From JAHFLV01 sp964367845 (GTDB taxonomy: Bacteria; Patescibacteriota; Minisyncoccia; Phycocordibacterales; DATGWK01), in NCBI GenBank assembly GCA_964367845.1, contig CAYIYW010000015.1:1-12684 (forward strand): 12,684 nucleotides of DNA. Reading direction: 5' to 3'. The notes under the pieces were generated by a model. It saw nothing but the letters and a program-made list of their open reading frames with translations, searched no databases and had not been told where the DNA came from. Position 1 is the stretch's first letter, and each line of letters starts with the position of its first letter. Shown here one piece after another: positions 6,042-12,335 of the stretch. The position numbers were made by a program, and so were the translations under genes.

Positions 6042-6126
6042 TAGTCAAAACTGCTTCAAAAAGCATACTGTGGGTTGTTCATACGACAGAGACCTTTTGA
6101 CCTATCAACAGAAAAAAGAGGAGATG

Positions 6127-6140
6127 GCGGGAATGCTCCC
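6127..6140. repeat. Left flanking direct repeat of the toxin-antitoxin cassette
   Basis: GCGGGAATGCTCCC; differs by one base from the copy at 7382-7395. It also contains a short dyad GGGA..TCCC. Confidence 0.55.
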
Positions 6141-6146
6141 TGCAAT

Positions 6147-6542
6147 TTAGACACTAGCTAAATACTGCTTTATTCTTTCCTTATCTTCATTTTCTGATTC
6201 GCCTTTGAAATACATTTCAATAAAATCAACTGTATTAGTGAAAACATAATACGCATAAATAATGCGAATTCCACTCTTTACTCCGCGGCCCTTTAATGCC
6301 TTACACGCAAACTTTTTTAATTTACATATTTTCAATTCTTCAGTACAAAAATTCGGGATTGGAAAAATAGAATGAGCATCTTTTTTTTCTAATACCCCAT
6401 TATGAAGTACGCCTATATGATATGGTTCAATTGTGGCTATTTTAGCAAATTCAAAATCTTCTTCTAGAGATCGAAGCTTTTTTAACAACCTTTTAAAATC
6501 TTTTTCGAATTCCTGTGTTATTTTATAATTAATCTGGTTCAT
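6147..6542 (-). CDS. RelE/ParE-superfamily toxin (probable)
   Basis: I take the ATG at 6542, giving 131 residues and a 14-nt overlap with the antitoxin gene; AGAGAA lies just upstream. An ATG at 6587 would add 15 residues but has no ribosome-binding signal and a 59-nt overlap. The N-terminus MNQINYKITQEFEKDFKRLLKKLRSLEEDF is the helical start typical of the superfamily. The C-terminal part KGRGVKSGIRIIYAYYV..VDFIEMYFKGESENED (residues 84-120) fits the RelE-like pattern of a basic stretch, RIIY strand, then Y.K....D. RelE toxins cleave mRNA in the ribosomal A site; ParE toxins poison gyrase, and sequence alone does not settle which applies here. Low GC unlike its neighbours. Position immediately after an antitoxin supports the call. 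Confidence 0.72.
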   Translation of the reverse strand: MNQINYKITQEFEKDFKRLLKKLRSLEEDFEFAKIATIEPYHIGVLHNGVLEKKDAHSIFPIPNFCTEELKICKLKKFACKALKGRGVKSGIRIIYAYYVFTNTVDFIEMYFKGESENEDKERIKQYLASV

Positions 6543-7302
6543 ATTCTCTGACGGAAGTTTCCTCAGTACGGTAAAATACTCCTTCATATTTGATTATTTG
6601 GTTATCTTTTGCTATAAGCCATGGAATGTCCTTATGGGAATAATCGCTCAATTCTTTAGCATTTTTATCGCCCAATCTTGCTAGCACTTCGTCAATGTGC
6701 TTTATTTCCTGTGCATTTAATACAGATATATCAGGTTCTCTTCGTGGTAAATATTTTGTCTGCTCATGTAGAAAATACTTACTCTTGACCGTCTCGAGTT
6801 CTCCTTTTGATTCCATTGATTCCACAATTTTTTTAAACTCTACCGGAGTCGGTCCAAAATGATTTTTTATATATGTCGCTCCTACGAGTTGTTCTTCAAA
6901 TTTTTCATAATAGTCAAAATCGATAAAGTAGAGAAGTTTATACAAAACAGTCATTCCAACATTGGATTTACTCCCCACTTTTTCTAAAACATAAAGTAAT
7001 ACTTCTTTGAATTTCTTTAGATTCTTTTGCGGTACATCAATACGAATTTCTTGTTTTTCTTTTTTTTCTGGCGCTTCGTTAATAAAAACTTTAACATCAG
7101 AAATTTTCTCTCCTGATATGAGTTCTGTAAGAGTTATATTAAAAATTTCTGCAATAGTGTTTGCCTGCGAGAGTGTAAGTTCTTTTGCTCCCTTTTCAAT
7201 TTCTATATAACTTGCCCTTGAAACACCGATTTTTCCAGCGACAAAAGCCTGAGAAATACCTTGATTATTCCTCAGCTCTAACAAAAATGTATGTTTAATC
7301 AT
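6529..7302 (-). CDS. Antitoxin: Xre-type HTH fused to Panacea (DUF4065) domain
   Basis: 257 residues. Residues 1-62 are a Cro/CI-like helix-turn-helix: LRNNQGISQAFVAGKIGVSRASYIEIEKGAKELTLSQANTIAEIFNI. A charged linker (about 66-95, with EKKEKQEIRIDVPQ) joins it to a C-terminal domain with YKLLYFIDFDYY (121-132), HFGPTPVEFKKI (148-159) and ELSDYSHKDIPW (217-228), the hallmarks of the Panacea/DUF4065 (SocA-like) family. Panacea proteins are antitoxins that neutralise many unrelated toxin types. The HTH part probably represses its own promoter through the palindrome at 7308-7323. ATG at 7302 lies just 6 bases from the -10 box, implying a leaderless mRNA. The next gene, the toxin, overlaps it by 14 nt. 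Confidence 0.85.
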   Translation of the reverse strand: MIKHTFLLELRNNQGISQAFVAGKIGVSRASYIEIEKGAKELTLSQANTIAEIFNITLTELISGEKISDVKVFINEAPEKKEKQEIRIDVPQKNLKKFKEVLLYVLEKVGSKSNVGMTVLYKLLYFIDFDYYEKFEEQLVGATYIKNHFGPTPVEFKKIVESMESKGELETVKSKYFLHEQTKYLPRREPDISVLNAQEIKHIDEVLARLGDKNAKELSDYSHKDIPWLIAKDNQIIKYEGVFYRTEETSVREYEPD

Positions 7303-7307
7303 ACCTA

Positions 7308-7323
7308 CAGTATAGCCATACTG
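7308..7323. promoter_or_regulatory. Palindromic operator over the -10 box of the antitoxin promoter
   Basis: CAGTAT-N4-ATACTG, perfect 6-bp arms, covering the whole -10 element and the start of the spacer. Binding of a dimeric Xre-type HTH here would block RNA polymerase, the expected autoregulation of a type II toxin-antitoxin unit. A second perfect palindrome, GACATGTC, lies at 7368-7375. Confidence 0.6.
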
Positions 7324-7336
7324 GGGACTATGTCAA
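7309..7336 (-). promoter_or_regulatory. Promoter of the toxin-antitoxin unit, leaderless
   Basis: Minus strand: TTGACA (7336-7331, perfect), 16-bp spacer, TATACT (7314-7309, 5/6). Only GTAGGT separates the -10 box from the antitoxin ATG at 7302, so the transcript should begin at or within a base or two of the start codon. Confidence 0.75.
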
Positions 7337-7381
7337 TATAACAGACAAGTTCTGTGTGGATAAATTTGACATGTCTCTACA

Positions 7382-7395
7382 GCGGAAATGCTCCC
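7382..7395. repeat. Right flanking direct repeat of the toxin-antitoxin cassette
   Basis: GCGGAAATGCTCCC; partner of 6127-6140 with a single mismatch. Confidence 0.55.
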
Positions 7396-7413
7396 GATTC
7401 ACCTGATGATTCA

Positions 7414-7456
7414 GTAAAAAATAGAAAAAAGAGCCCGCGCGATGAAGCGAGGGCTT
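7414..7456 (-). terminator. Intrinsic terminator after rplB
   Basis: Minus strand: AGCCC (7455-7451), mismatch, CGC, loop TTCATC, GCG, mismatch, GGGCT (7436-7432), then C and TTTTTT (7430-7425), A/T-rich to TTTTTTA. This is a standard Rho-independent terminator, about 90 nt past the rplB stop. A further 7-bp inverted repeat (TGGACGG 7482-7488 / CCGTCCA 7513-7519) sits between the stop codon and the terminator. It would end the tuf-to-rplB transcript before the toxin-antitoxin genes. Confidence 0.8.
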
Positions 7457-7543
7457 GCTGGCCTAAAATCCAACGAGAGCGTGGACGGTCGTCGGGTGGG
7501 CGGGATAGCGTTCCGTCCATAACATTTGGCACTCCCGCTCCGT

Positions 7544-8395
7544 CTATTCCCCCTTTTTCCCTTTCCCCACTCGCCGACGAGAAATAATAAAAACATTTGA
7601 GTACTTTTTAGGGGTTCTGCTCTTTTGGCCTTTGCCGGTTGGATGGCCGGTTCGGGTGACGGCGCGTCGGCGACCTCGGCCTTGACGGCCTTCGCCTCCA
7701 CCGTGCGGATGGTCAACCGGATTCATGGCGGTGCCGCGGACGGTCGGCCTTATGCCAAGCCAACGACTTCTGCCAGCCTTGCCGATTTGAACAAGACGAT
7801 TCTCGTCGTTTGAGACCTCGCCGATACTTGCCCAAGCCAGTTCCGAAACCTTTCGGATTTCGGTTGACGGCAGTTTCAAATGAGCAAAACCGCCGTCTTT
7901 GGCGATAATTTCGGCAAAGTTTCCTGCCGAGCGGGCGAGCTTCGCGCCACCACCGGCTTTTATTTCCACATTATATATAAATGTGCCGAGAGGAATTTCC
8001 TTTATCGGCAGACGATTGCCCGGCGTAATCGGCGCGTTTTCGGCGGCGAGCACTTCTTGACCGGGACGAACATTTTTGGGAAGCAAAATATAACGCTTGT
8101 CGCCGTCTTTATAAATCACCAGACCGATAAAACCAGTGCGGTTTGGGTCGTATTCAACGGTTACCACTCGTCCCGGTACGCCGATTTTATTCATGACAAA
8201 ATCAATGTCGCGATAAAGCCGTTTATGACCGCCACCTTTGTGGTTCATGGTAATTCGGCCAAAACTGTTCCGGCCCATTGGGCGCCTAAAACCGTGGGTC
8301 AAACCCTTGTGCGGTTCGTTCGCGGTAATAACCGTTCTGTAAGAAACGGTTGACATATTTCTTCGTGACGGCGTTGTTGGTCGGTATCTTTTCAT
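7544..8395 (-). CDS. rplB: 50S ribosomal protein L2
   Basis: L2 is a primary 23S rRNA binder essential for subunit association and peptidyl-transferase assembly. 283 residues (273 in E. coli), from MKRYRPTTPSRRNMS. Diagnostic segments are GRNSFGRITMNHKGGGHKRLYR (41-62), GAKLARSAGNFAEIIA (150-165) and RGTAMNPVDHPHGGGEGR (220-237). The histidine linked to peptidyl-transferase activity is at 229, the same number as in E. coli. The C-terminus ends SNVFIISRRRVGKGKKGE, a short basic extension. ATG at 8395 follows rplW after 68 nt with no Shine-Dalgarno. Unlike the usual layout, rpsS does not follow; a 3' UTR with an intrinsic terminator does. Confidence 0.98.
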   Translation of the reverse strand: MKRYRPTTPSRRNMSTVSYRTVITANEPHKGLTHGFRRPMGRNSFGRITMNHKGGGHKRLYRDIDFVMNKIGVPGRVVTVEYDPNRTGFIGLVIYKDGDKRYILLPKNVRPGQEVLAAENAPITPGNRLPIKEIPLGTFIYNVEIKAGGGAKLARSAGNFAEIIAKDGGFAHLKLPSTEIRKVSELAWASIGEVSNDENRLVQIGKAGRSRWLGIRPTVRGTAMNPVDHPHGGGEGRQGRGRRRAVTRTGHPTGKGQKSRTPKKYSNVFIISRRRVGKGKKGE

Positions 8396-8410
8396 GGTTT
8401 TGTGTTATTC

Positions 8411-8430
8411 GCGTTTTTTCGCGTTTTTTC
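8411..8430. repeat. Two 10-bp tandem copies in the rplW-rplB spacer
   Basis: Plus-strand unit GCGTTTTTTC occurs twice, flanked by further GCG, in the 68-nt spacer. As minus-strand RNA it reads GAAAAAACGC twice. Low-complexity; no function assigned. Confidence 0.7.
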
Positions 8431-8463
8431 GCGCCTCTTGGTATCGCGCATTATTCGTCGGCA

Positions 8464-8955
8464 TTAAATTATTTCAATCTTATCGCCTTCCTTGAGATAA
8501 ACGTAGGCCTTTTTGACTCCGGAAACAACACCGCGTTTGCCTCGGGAGAAAACCTTTTTGCTTGGATTTCTGGCGATTGAGACCTTGAGCGGAACAACGT
8601 TATAGATGGAAGCGACGGCCTTGCGGACATTCAGTTTCGTCGCGTTCTGGGCAATTTCAAAAACAAAAACATTTTCGGCGTCGGCCTTGAGGGTCGCTTT
8701 TTCGGTGATTCGGGGACGGAGAATCACCCGATTGTTTTCGTTCAAAGCTATCGACATCGCGACACCTGCCGGCGCCGCGCCAGACGATTTTTTAGCAGGT
8801 GCAATCGCAACTGATTTTGGCGACGCCTCCTTTCCGGAGGTTTTTTCGGAGGTTCTGCCTACGACTTTTGTCAAGGATTTTGCAACTGCTTTCGCGATCT
8901 TAGAAACCTCGTCCTTTTTCGCTTCCTCTTTTCTTTTTGTGCCGAAAAGTCCCAT
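8464..8955 (-). CDS. rplW: 50S ribosomal protein L23 with long N-terminal extension
   Basis: L23 sits at the exit tunnel and is the main docking site for trigger factor and SRP. 163 residues versus 100 in E. coli. The L23 core starts near residue 76 (VILRPRITEKATLKADAENVFVFEIA) and contains NATKLNVRKAVASIYNV and the C-terminal KKAYVYLKEGDKIEII. Residues 1-75 are an added Lys/Ala/Ser/Thr-rich segment (MGLFGTKRKEEAKKDE...). The frame opens exactly at the end of rplD (TAA, one base, ATG), which supports the long start; an internal ATG at residue 67 (MSIALNENNR) is the alternative and would give a 97-residue, family-sized protein. Confidence 0.93.
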   Translation of the reverse strand: MGLFGTKRKEEAKKDEVSKIAKAVAKSLTKVVGRTSEKTSGKEASPKSVAIAPAKKSSGAAPAGVAMSIALNENNRVILRPRITEKATLKADAENVFVFEIAQNATKLNVRKAVASIYNVVPLKVSIARNPSKKVFSRGKRGVVSGVKKAYVYLKEGDKIEII

Positions 8956-8956
8956 G

Positions 8957-9655
8957 TTATTTGTTTAATTTTGCGGAGTTTAATTTACCGGATTCTATTT
9001 TGCCTGAGATGGCCCCGACTGACTTGGCCGGATTGACGAACATTACATATTTATAAGTCGCAAGCGCCACGGGATTGAGATTTCTGGCTTCGTCAATTTG
9101 GACATTGCCAAAATTTCTGAAACCTTTTTCAACAAGAGCGTCTTTTTTGTCCATCGCCACAAGAAGAGCGTTTGACTTTTTCCCGGCGAGTTTTTTGAAC
9201 GCCTCAATTTTGCCGATTGAGCTGATAATGCCTTTTGCTTCCTTGGCTTTCGGGGCCGAAAGAGACATTGAGTCCAGAAAAATCACTTCGCCGTGCTTAA
9301 GTTTTCTTGAAAGCAAAGTGTAGAGAGCTTTGGCTTTCATTTTCTGATTGATTTTTCGCGCGAAATTCTTTTCGTTTGTCGGGCCGTGTGTAACGCCTCC
9401 GCCGACCCAGAGTGGCGAGCGGGTGGAACCGTGACGGGCTCGGCCGGTGCCTTTCTGTTGCCATGGCTTCTTGCCACCGCCGCGAACATCGCCACGGTCT
9501 TTGACATGGGCGATAGTTTTGCGAACCGAGGTTTGAAGGGCCTGAACAACTTGATGAACGAGGTCGGCGTTCCACGGCGCGCCAAAAACATCTTCGGGAA
9601 GTTTATACTTTCCGGCTTCTTCGCCTTTTGTATTGTAAATTGTCGCGTCTTTCAC
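8957..9655 (-). CDS. rplD: 50S ribosomal protein L4 (GTG start)
   Basis: L4 extends a long loop into the exit tunnel; in E. coli it also autoregulates the S10 operon. 232 residues versus 201. The first codon is GTG at 9655: an in-frame TAG lies 12 nt upstream with no ATG between, and the overlapping ATG (9657) reads straight into TGA. MKDATIYNTKGEEAGKYKLPEDVFG matches the family N-terminus. The tunnel loop DRGDVRGGGKKPWQQKGTGRARHGSTRSPLWVGGGVTHGP lies at residues 53-92. The C-terminus carries an extra stretch of about 20 residues (AISGKIESGKLNSAKLNK). No leader for L4 autocontrol was recognised. Confidence 0.96.
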   Translation of the reverse strand: MKDATIYNTKGEEAGKYKLPEDVFGAPWNADLVHQVVQALQTSVRKTIAHVKDRGDVRGGGKKPWQQKGTGRARHGSTRSPLWVGGGVTHGPTNEKNFARKINQKMKAKALYTLLSRKLKHGEVIFLDSMSLSAPKAKEAKGIISSIGKIEAFKKLAGKKSNALLVAMDKKDALVEKGFRNFGNVQIDEARNLNPVALATYKYVMFVNPAKSVGAISGKIESGKLNSAKLNK

Positions 9656-9678
9656 ATTAATTTCGCGCTACGAAACTG

Positions 9679-10362
9679 TTATCCCCTAACCTCAACGAGC
9701 GTGCCCCGCCGACCCGGCACCGCGCCGCTAACAACGAGAATGTTTTTGACCGGGTCGGCCTGAAGCACCGTCAGATTTTTAATGGTTACTCTCTCACCGC
9801 CCATTCGGCCGGCCATGCGCATACCTTTCGGCACCTTGTTTCGCAAACCGCCACCGATGGAACCCGGCTCGCGCTCGGAATGTTTCTGGCCGTGGCTTCT
9901 GGGCCCACCGGCAAAACCATGCCGCTTCACGACACCCTGAAAGCCCTTGCCTTTTGAAATGGCCGAAACAACAACTTTGTCCCCGAGCGCGAAAATGTCA
10001 ACATTAATTTTGTCGCCAACTTTTTTGGCTCCTATGTTGGCTTCATTTTTTTCGGCTTCGCCGGCAGTTTCGCCGGATTTGTCTTTGCTCGCTTCGTCCG
10101 CGGAAAGTTTGGCGGAAAATCTGATTTCTTTAAGATGAGCGAAAGTTCCGAGATTCTTCATGTGTCCTGAAACCGGTTTGCTCAAGTTTTTTGCTTTCCT
10201 TGAGCCGAAACCGACTTGAATCGCTTCATAGCCGTCTTTTTCCTTGCCCTTTATTTGCGTAACCGTCATCGGTCCGGATTGCAGAACGGTTGCCGGAAAG
10301 ACCTTGCCGTTTTCGGCAAACAATTGGGTCATGTGAAGTTTTTTTGCAAGAATAAATTTCAT
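9679..10362 (-). CDS. rplC: 50S ribosomal protein L3 with an acidic insertion
   Basis: L3 is one of the two proteins that start 50S assembly, binding near the 3' end of 23S rRNA. 227 residues versus 209. MKFILAKKLHMTQLFAENG is the family start; SKGKGFQGVVKRHGFAGGPRSHGQKHSEREPGSIG (136-170) includes the loop reaching the peptidyl-transferase centre, with the glutamine that is methylated in E. coli conserved. Residues about 84-112 (SADEASKDKSGETAGEAEKNEAN) form a low-complexity acidic insertion before VGDKINVDIF. ATG at 10362 follows rpsJ after 31 nt; AAAGG abuts the ATG, too close to act as a normal Shine-Dalgarno. Confidence 0.96.
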   Translation of the reverse strand: MKFILAKKLHMTQLFAENGKVFPATVLQSGPMTVTQIKGKEKDGYEAIQVGFGSRKAKNLSKPVSGHMKNLGTFAHLKEIRFSAKLSADEASKDKSGETAGEAEKNEANIGAKKVGDKINVDIFALGDKVVVSAISKGKGFQGVVKRHGFAGGPRSHGQKHSEREPGSIGGGLRNKVPKGMRMAGRMGGERVTIKNLTVLQADPVKNILVVSGAVPGRRGTLVEVRG

Positions 10363-10393
10363 CCTTTTGAGTCATTTCTCTCTGGTTGCTCGG

Positions 10394-10816
10394 TTACATA
10401 ATCTTCACCTCAATTGAAACGCCTGACGGCAAGCTCAAATTCGTGAGGGCCTCAATTGTCTTTTGACTCGGATTGATGATGTCAATCAGCCGTTTATGAA
10501 TCCTCATTTCAAACTGCTCGCGGGCGTTTTTGTACACGAAGGCGGCCCGGTTTACCGTGTACTTCTTGATTTCAGTCGGCAGTGGAATCGGGCCGACAAT
10601 CTCCGCATCATAGCGAAGAGCGGTATCAATGATTTGCTTAACTGACAAATCCAGAATCTTGTACTCGTAAGCCCTGACTCGGATTCTAAGCTTTGAAACA
10701 ACGACCGCAGGCGAGGTCTTTGAGACACTCGTTTTTGAAACGCCTTTTGAAGCGCCCGCTTTCTTTTCCGTTTTCTTATCGGTCTTTTTTTCTTTTACGG
10801 CTGTTTTTGTGGCCAT
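10394..10816 (-). CDS. rpsJ: 30S ribosomal protein S10 with N-terminal extension
   Basis: S10 is a 30S head protein and, as NusE, a partner of NusB/NusG in transcription antitermination. I start at the ATG at 10816 (140 residues); a TTG 9 nt upstream is a weaker choice. Residues 1-41 are Lys/Thr/Ser-rich (MATKTAVKEKKTDKKTEKKAG...), absent from the 103-residue E. coli protein. The core from residue 42 (KLRIRVRAYEYKILD) includes VGPIPLPTEIKKYTV, REQFEMRIHKRLIDIINPSQKTIEAL and ends GVSIEVKIM. It follows tuf after 27 nt with no Shine-Dalgarno. Confidence 0.95.
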   Translation of the reverse strand: MATKTAVKEKKTDKKTEKKAGASKGVSKTSVSKTSPAVVVSKLRIRVRAYEYKILDLSVKQIIDTALRYDAEIVGPIPLPTEIKKYTVNRAAFVYKNAREQFEMRIHKRLIDIINPSQKTIEALTNLSLPSGVSIEVKIM

Positions 10817-10843
10817 GTTTGTCAAAAAACGAACGAAACAAGA

Positions 10844-12034
10844 TTATGCAACTATTTTGGTTACAACGCCAGCGCCAACGGTTTTGCCGCCTTCGCGGAT
10901 GGCAAACCGCTGTTTTTCTTCAAGGGCAATCGGCGCGATGAGTTTAACTTTGAAAGTAATCGTGTCGCCCGGCATAACCATTTCAACGCCGTCAGGGAGA
11001 GTTACTTCGCCGGTAACGTCGGTTGTTCTCATGTAGAACTGCGGTTTGTAACCCTTAAAGAACGGGGTGTGTCGGCCACCCTCTTCTTTCTTTAGAACGT
11101 AAACTTCCGACTCAAACTCGGTGTGGGGAGTAACTGAACCCGGTTTAGCGATAACTTGACCTCGGGAAATTTCCTCTTTCTTGAGGCCTCGCAGAAGAAC
11201 GCCGGCATTGTCGCCCGCCAATCCTTCTTGGAGGGACTTGTTAAACATTTCAATTCCCGTTACGACTGTTTTGGCTGTCGGCTTGAGGCCGATAAGGTCA
11301 ACGGATTCGCCAACTTTGACTTGACCTCTTTCAATACGGCCGGTAACGACGGTGCCACGGCCTTCAATTGAGAAAACGTCTTCAATCGGCATAAGGAAAG
11401 GTTTGTCCAGTTCACGCACAGGTTGAGGAATGTAGGTGTCCAGAGCGTTCACGAGTTCAAGCACTTTTTGCGACCATTCATCGGTATTGTCTTTGGCTTC
11501 AAGAGCTTTCAGGCCGGAACCGCGGATAATCGGCACATTTTTGCCGTCATAATTATATTTATTAAGAAGGTCGCGAACTTCTTCCTCAACAAGGTCAATG
11601 AGCTCTTTATCCGGAACCATGTCGCACTTGTTCAGAAAAACGATAATTTTAGGCACACCGACTTGGCGAGCAAGCAGAACATGTTCGCGGGTCTGGGGCA
11701 TAACGCCGTCAGTCGCCGCGACAACGAGCACCGCGCCGTCCATTTGGGCCGCGCCGGTAATCATGTTCTTGATGTAATCGGCATGACCCGGAGCGTCAAT
11801 GTGGGCGTAATGACGCGAGTCGGACTCGTATTCGTTGTGAGAGAGATTGATTGTAATTCCTCGAGCTTTTTCTTCGGGAGTATTGTCTATTTGGTCAACG
11901 CCTTTGACGGTGGCCATTTTGCCAGCGCGACTAAGAACGCTTAAAATAGCGGCGGTGAGCGTGGTTTTCCCGTGGTCAACGTGACCAATGGTTCCAACGT
12001 TTACGTGCGGCTTTGAACGATTAAAATCTGCCAT
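10844..12034 (-). CDS. tuf: Elongation factor Tu
   Basis: EF-Tu delivers aminoacyl-tRNA to the ribosomal A site with GTP. 396 residues (394 in E. coli). Motifs: G1 GHVDHGKT (17-24), switch I RGITIN with Thr61, G3 DAPGH (80-84) with the catalytic His84, G4 NKCD (135-138), and G5 SGL (173-175). Two positions differ from the commonest bacterial form: Ala for Cys in DCPGH and Gly for Ala in SAL. Domains 2 and 3 follow, with GRGTVVTGRIERG (225-237) and GAGVVTKI at the C-terminus. It heads the r-protein unit, replacing the usual rpsL-rpsG-fusA-tuf string. Leader is AT-rich without Shine-Dalgarno; no convincing promoter found. Confidence 0.98.
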   Translation of the reverse strand: MADFNRSKPHVNVGTIGHVDHGKTTLTAAILSVLSRAGKMATVKGVDQIDNTPEEKARGITINLSHNEYESDSRHYAHIDAPGHADYIKNMITGAAQMDGAVLVVAATDGVMPQTREHVLLARQVGVPKIIVFLNKCDMVPDKELIDLVEEEVRDLLNKYNYDGKNVPIIRGSGLKALEAKDNTDEWSQKVLELVNALDTYIPQPVRELDKPFLMPIEDVFSIEGRGTVVTGRIERGQVKVGESVDLIGLKPTAKTVVTGIEMFNKSLQEGLAGDNAGVLLRGLKKEEISRGQVIAKPGSVTPHTEFESEVYVLKKEEGGRHTPFFKGYKPQFYMRTTDVTGEVTLPDGVEMVMPGDTITFKVKLIAPIALEEKQRFAIREGGKTVGAGVVTKIVA

Positions 12035-12250
12035 ATTTTTATTATTAATTAATTTCTAATGTTTTTTCACTAAAATTGCGGCGGCGCGATTTTTGCAAAC
12101 CCCGCAAAATGACCTCAAACTCCTGCTGATTTTCGTTTCTTTTACCCAGACGCCAGTGGGCGCCAAAACAAAAACAACGCTAAAAGCGGTAAGGAATATG
12201 GTAGCAAAGTGCAGAGATTAGTGCAAATATCCAGGCGACAGCCCAAAGTC

Positions 12251-12259
12251 TGCTATAAT
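12251..12259 (+). promoter_or_regulatory. Extended -10 promoter element for the plus-strand unit
   Basis: TGCTATAAT: a perfect TATAAT with the TGN extension. There is no clear -35 box at 16-18 bp, which extended -10 promoters can lack. Expected start about 12266, giving a leader of about 80 nt before the ATG at 12348. Confidence 0.5.
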
Positions 12260-12335
12260 ATCTGCCAGCAAGTTCTTGACTCGTTTTTTTGGTCTATGTC
12301 AGTGTTCATGTCCATGTGTTCAAAAAACGTCCAAC

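Larger units (their letters stand above)
6127..7395 (-). mobile_element. Putative inserted toxin-antitoxin cassette bounded by 14-bp direct repeats
   Basis: The two toxin-antitoxin genes and their promoter are enclosed by GCGGGAATGCTCCC (6127-6140) and GCGGAAATGCTCCC (7382-7395), same orientation, 13 of 14 identical. The left copy ends 6 bases outside the toxin stop and the right copy begins about 45 bases upstream of the -35 box. The enclosed DNA is visibly AT-rich (16 G+C in the 60 bases 6901-6960, versus 33 in 9481-9540 of rplD). It interrupts rplB-rpsS, which are neighbours in nearly all bacteria. No transposase or integrase is present, so the mechanism is unknown and the repeats could be fortuitous. 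Confidence 0.4.

Noticed and set aside
5779..6150. Plus-strand 123-codon frame across the rpsS leader and long hairpin
   Set aside because: It runs through a promoter, a terminator hairpin and a palindrome, with no ribosome-binding site or recognisable domain.
7354..8580. Plus-strand open frames opposite rplB and rplW
   Set aside because: Composition and conservation are explained by the ribosomal-protein genes on the other strand.
12180..12292. Minus-strand open frame with a membrane-helix-like stretch (LWAVAWIFALISALCYHI)
   Set aside because: It has no ATG, GTG or TTG start, is under 40 codons, and is bounded by a stop upstream; may be chance or a gene remnant.
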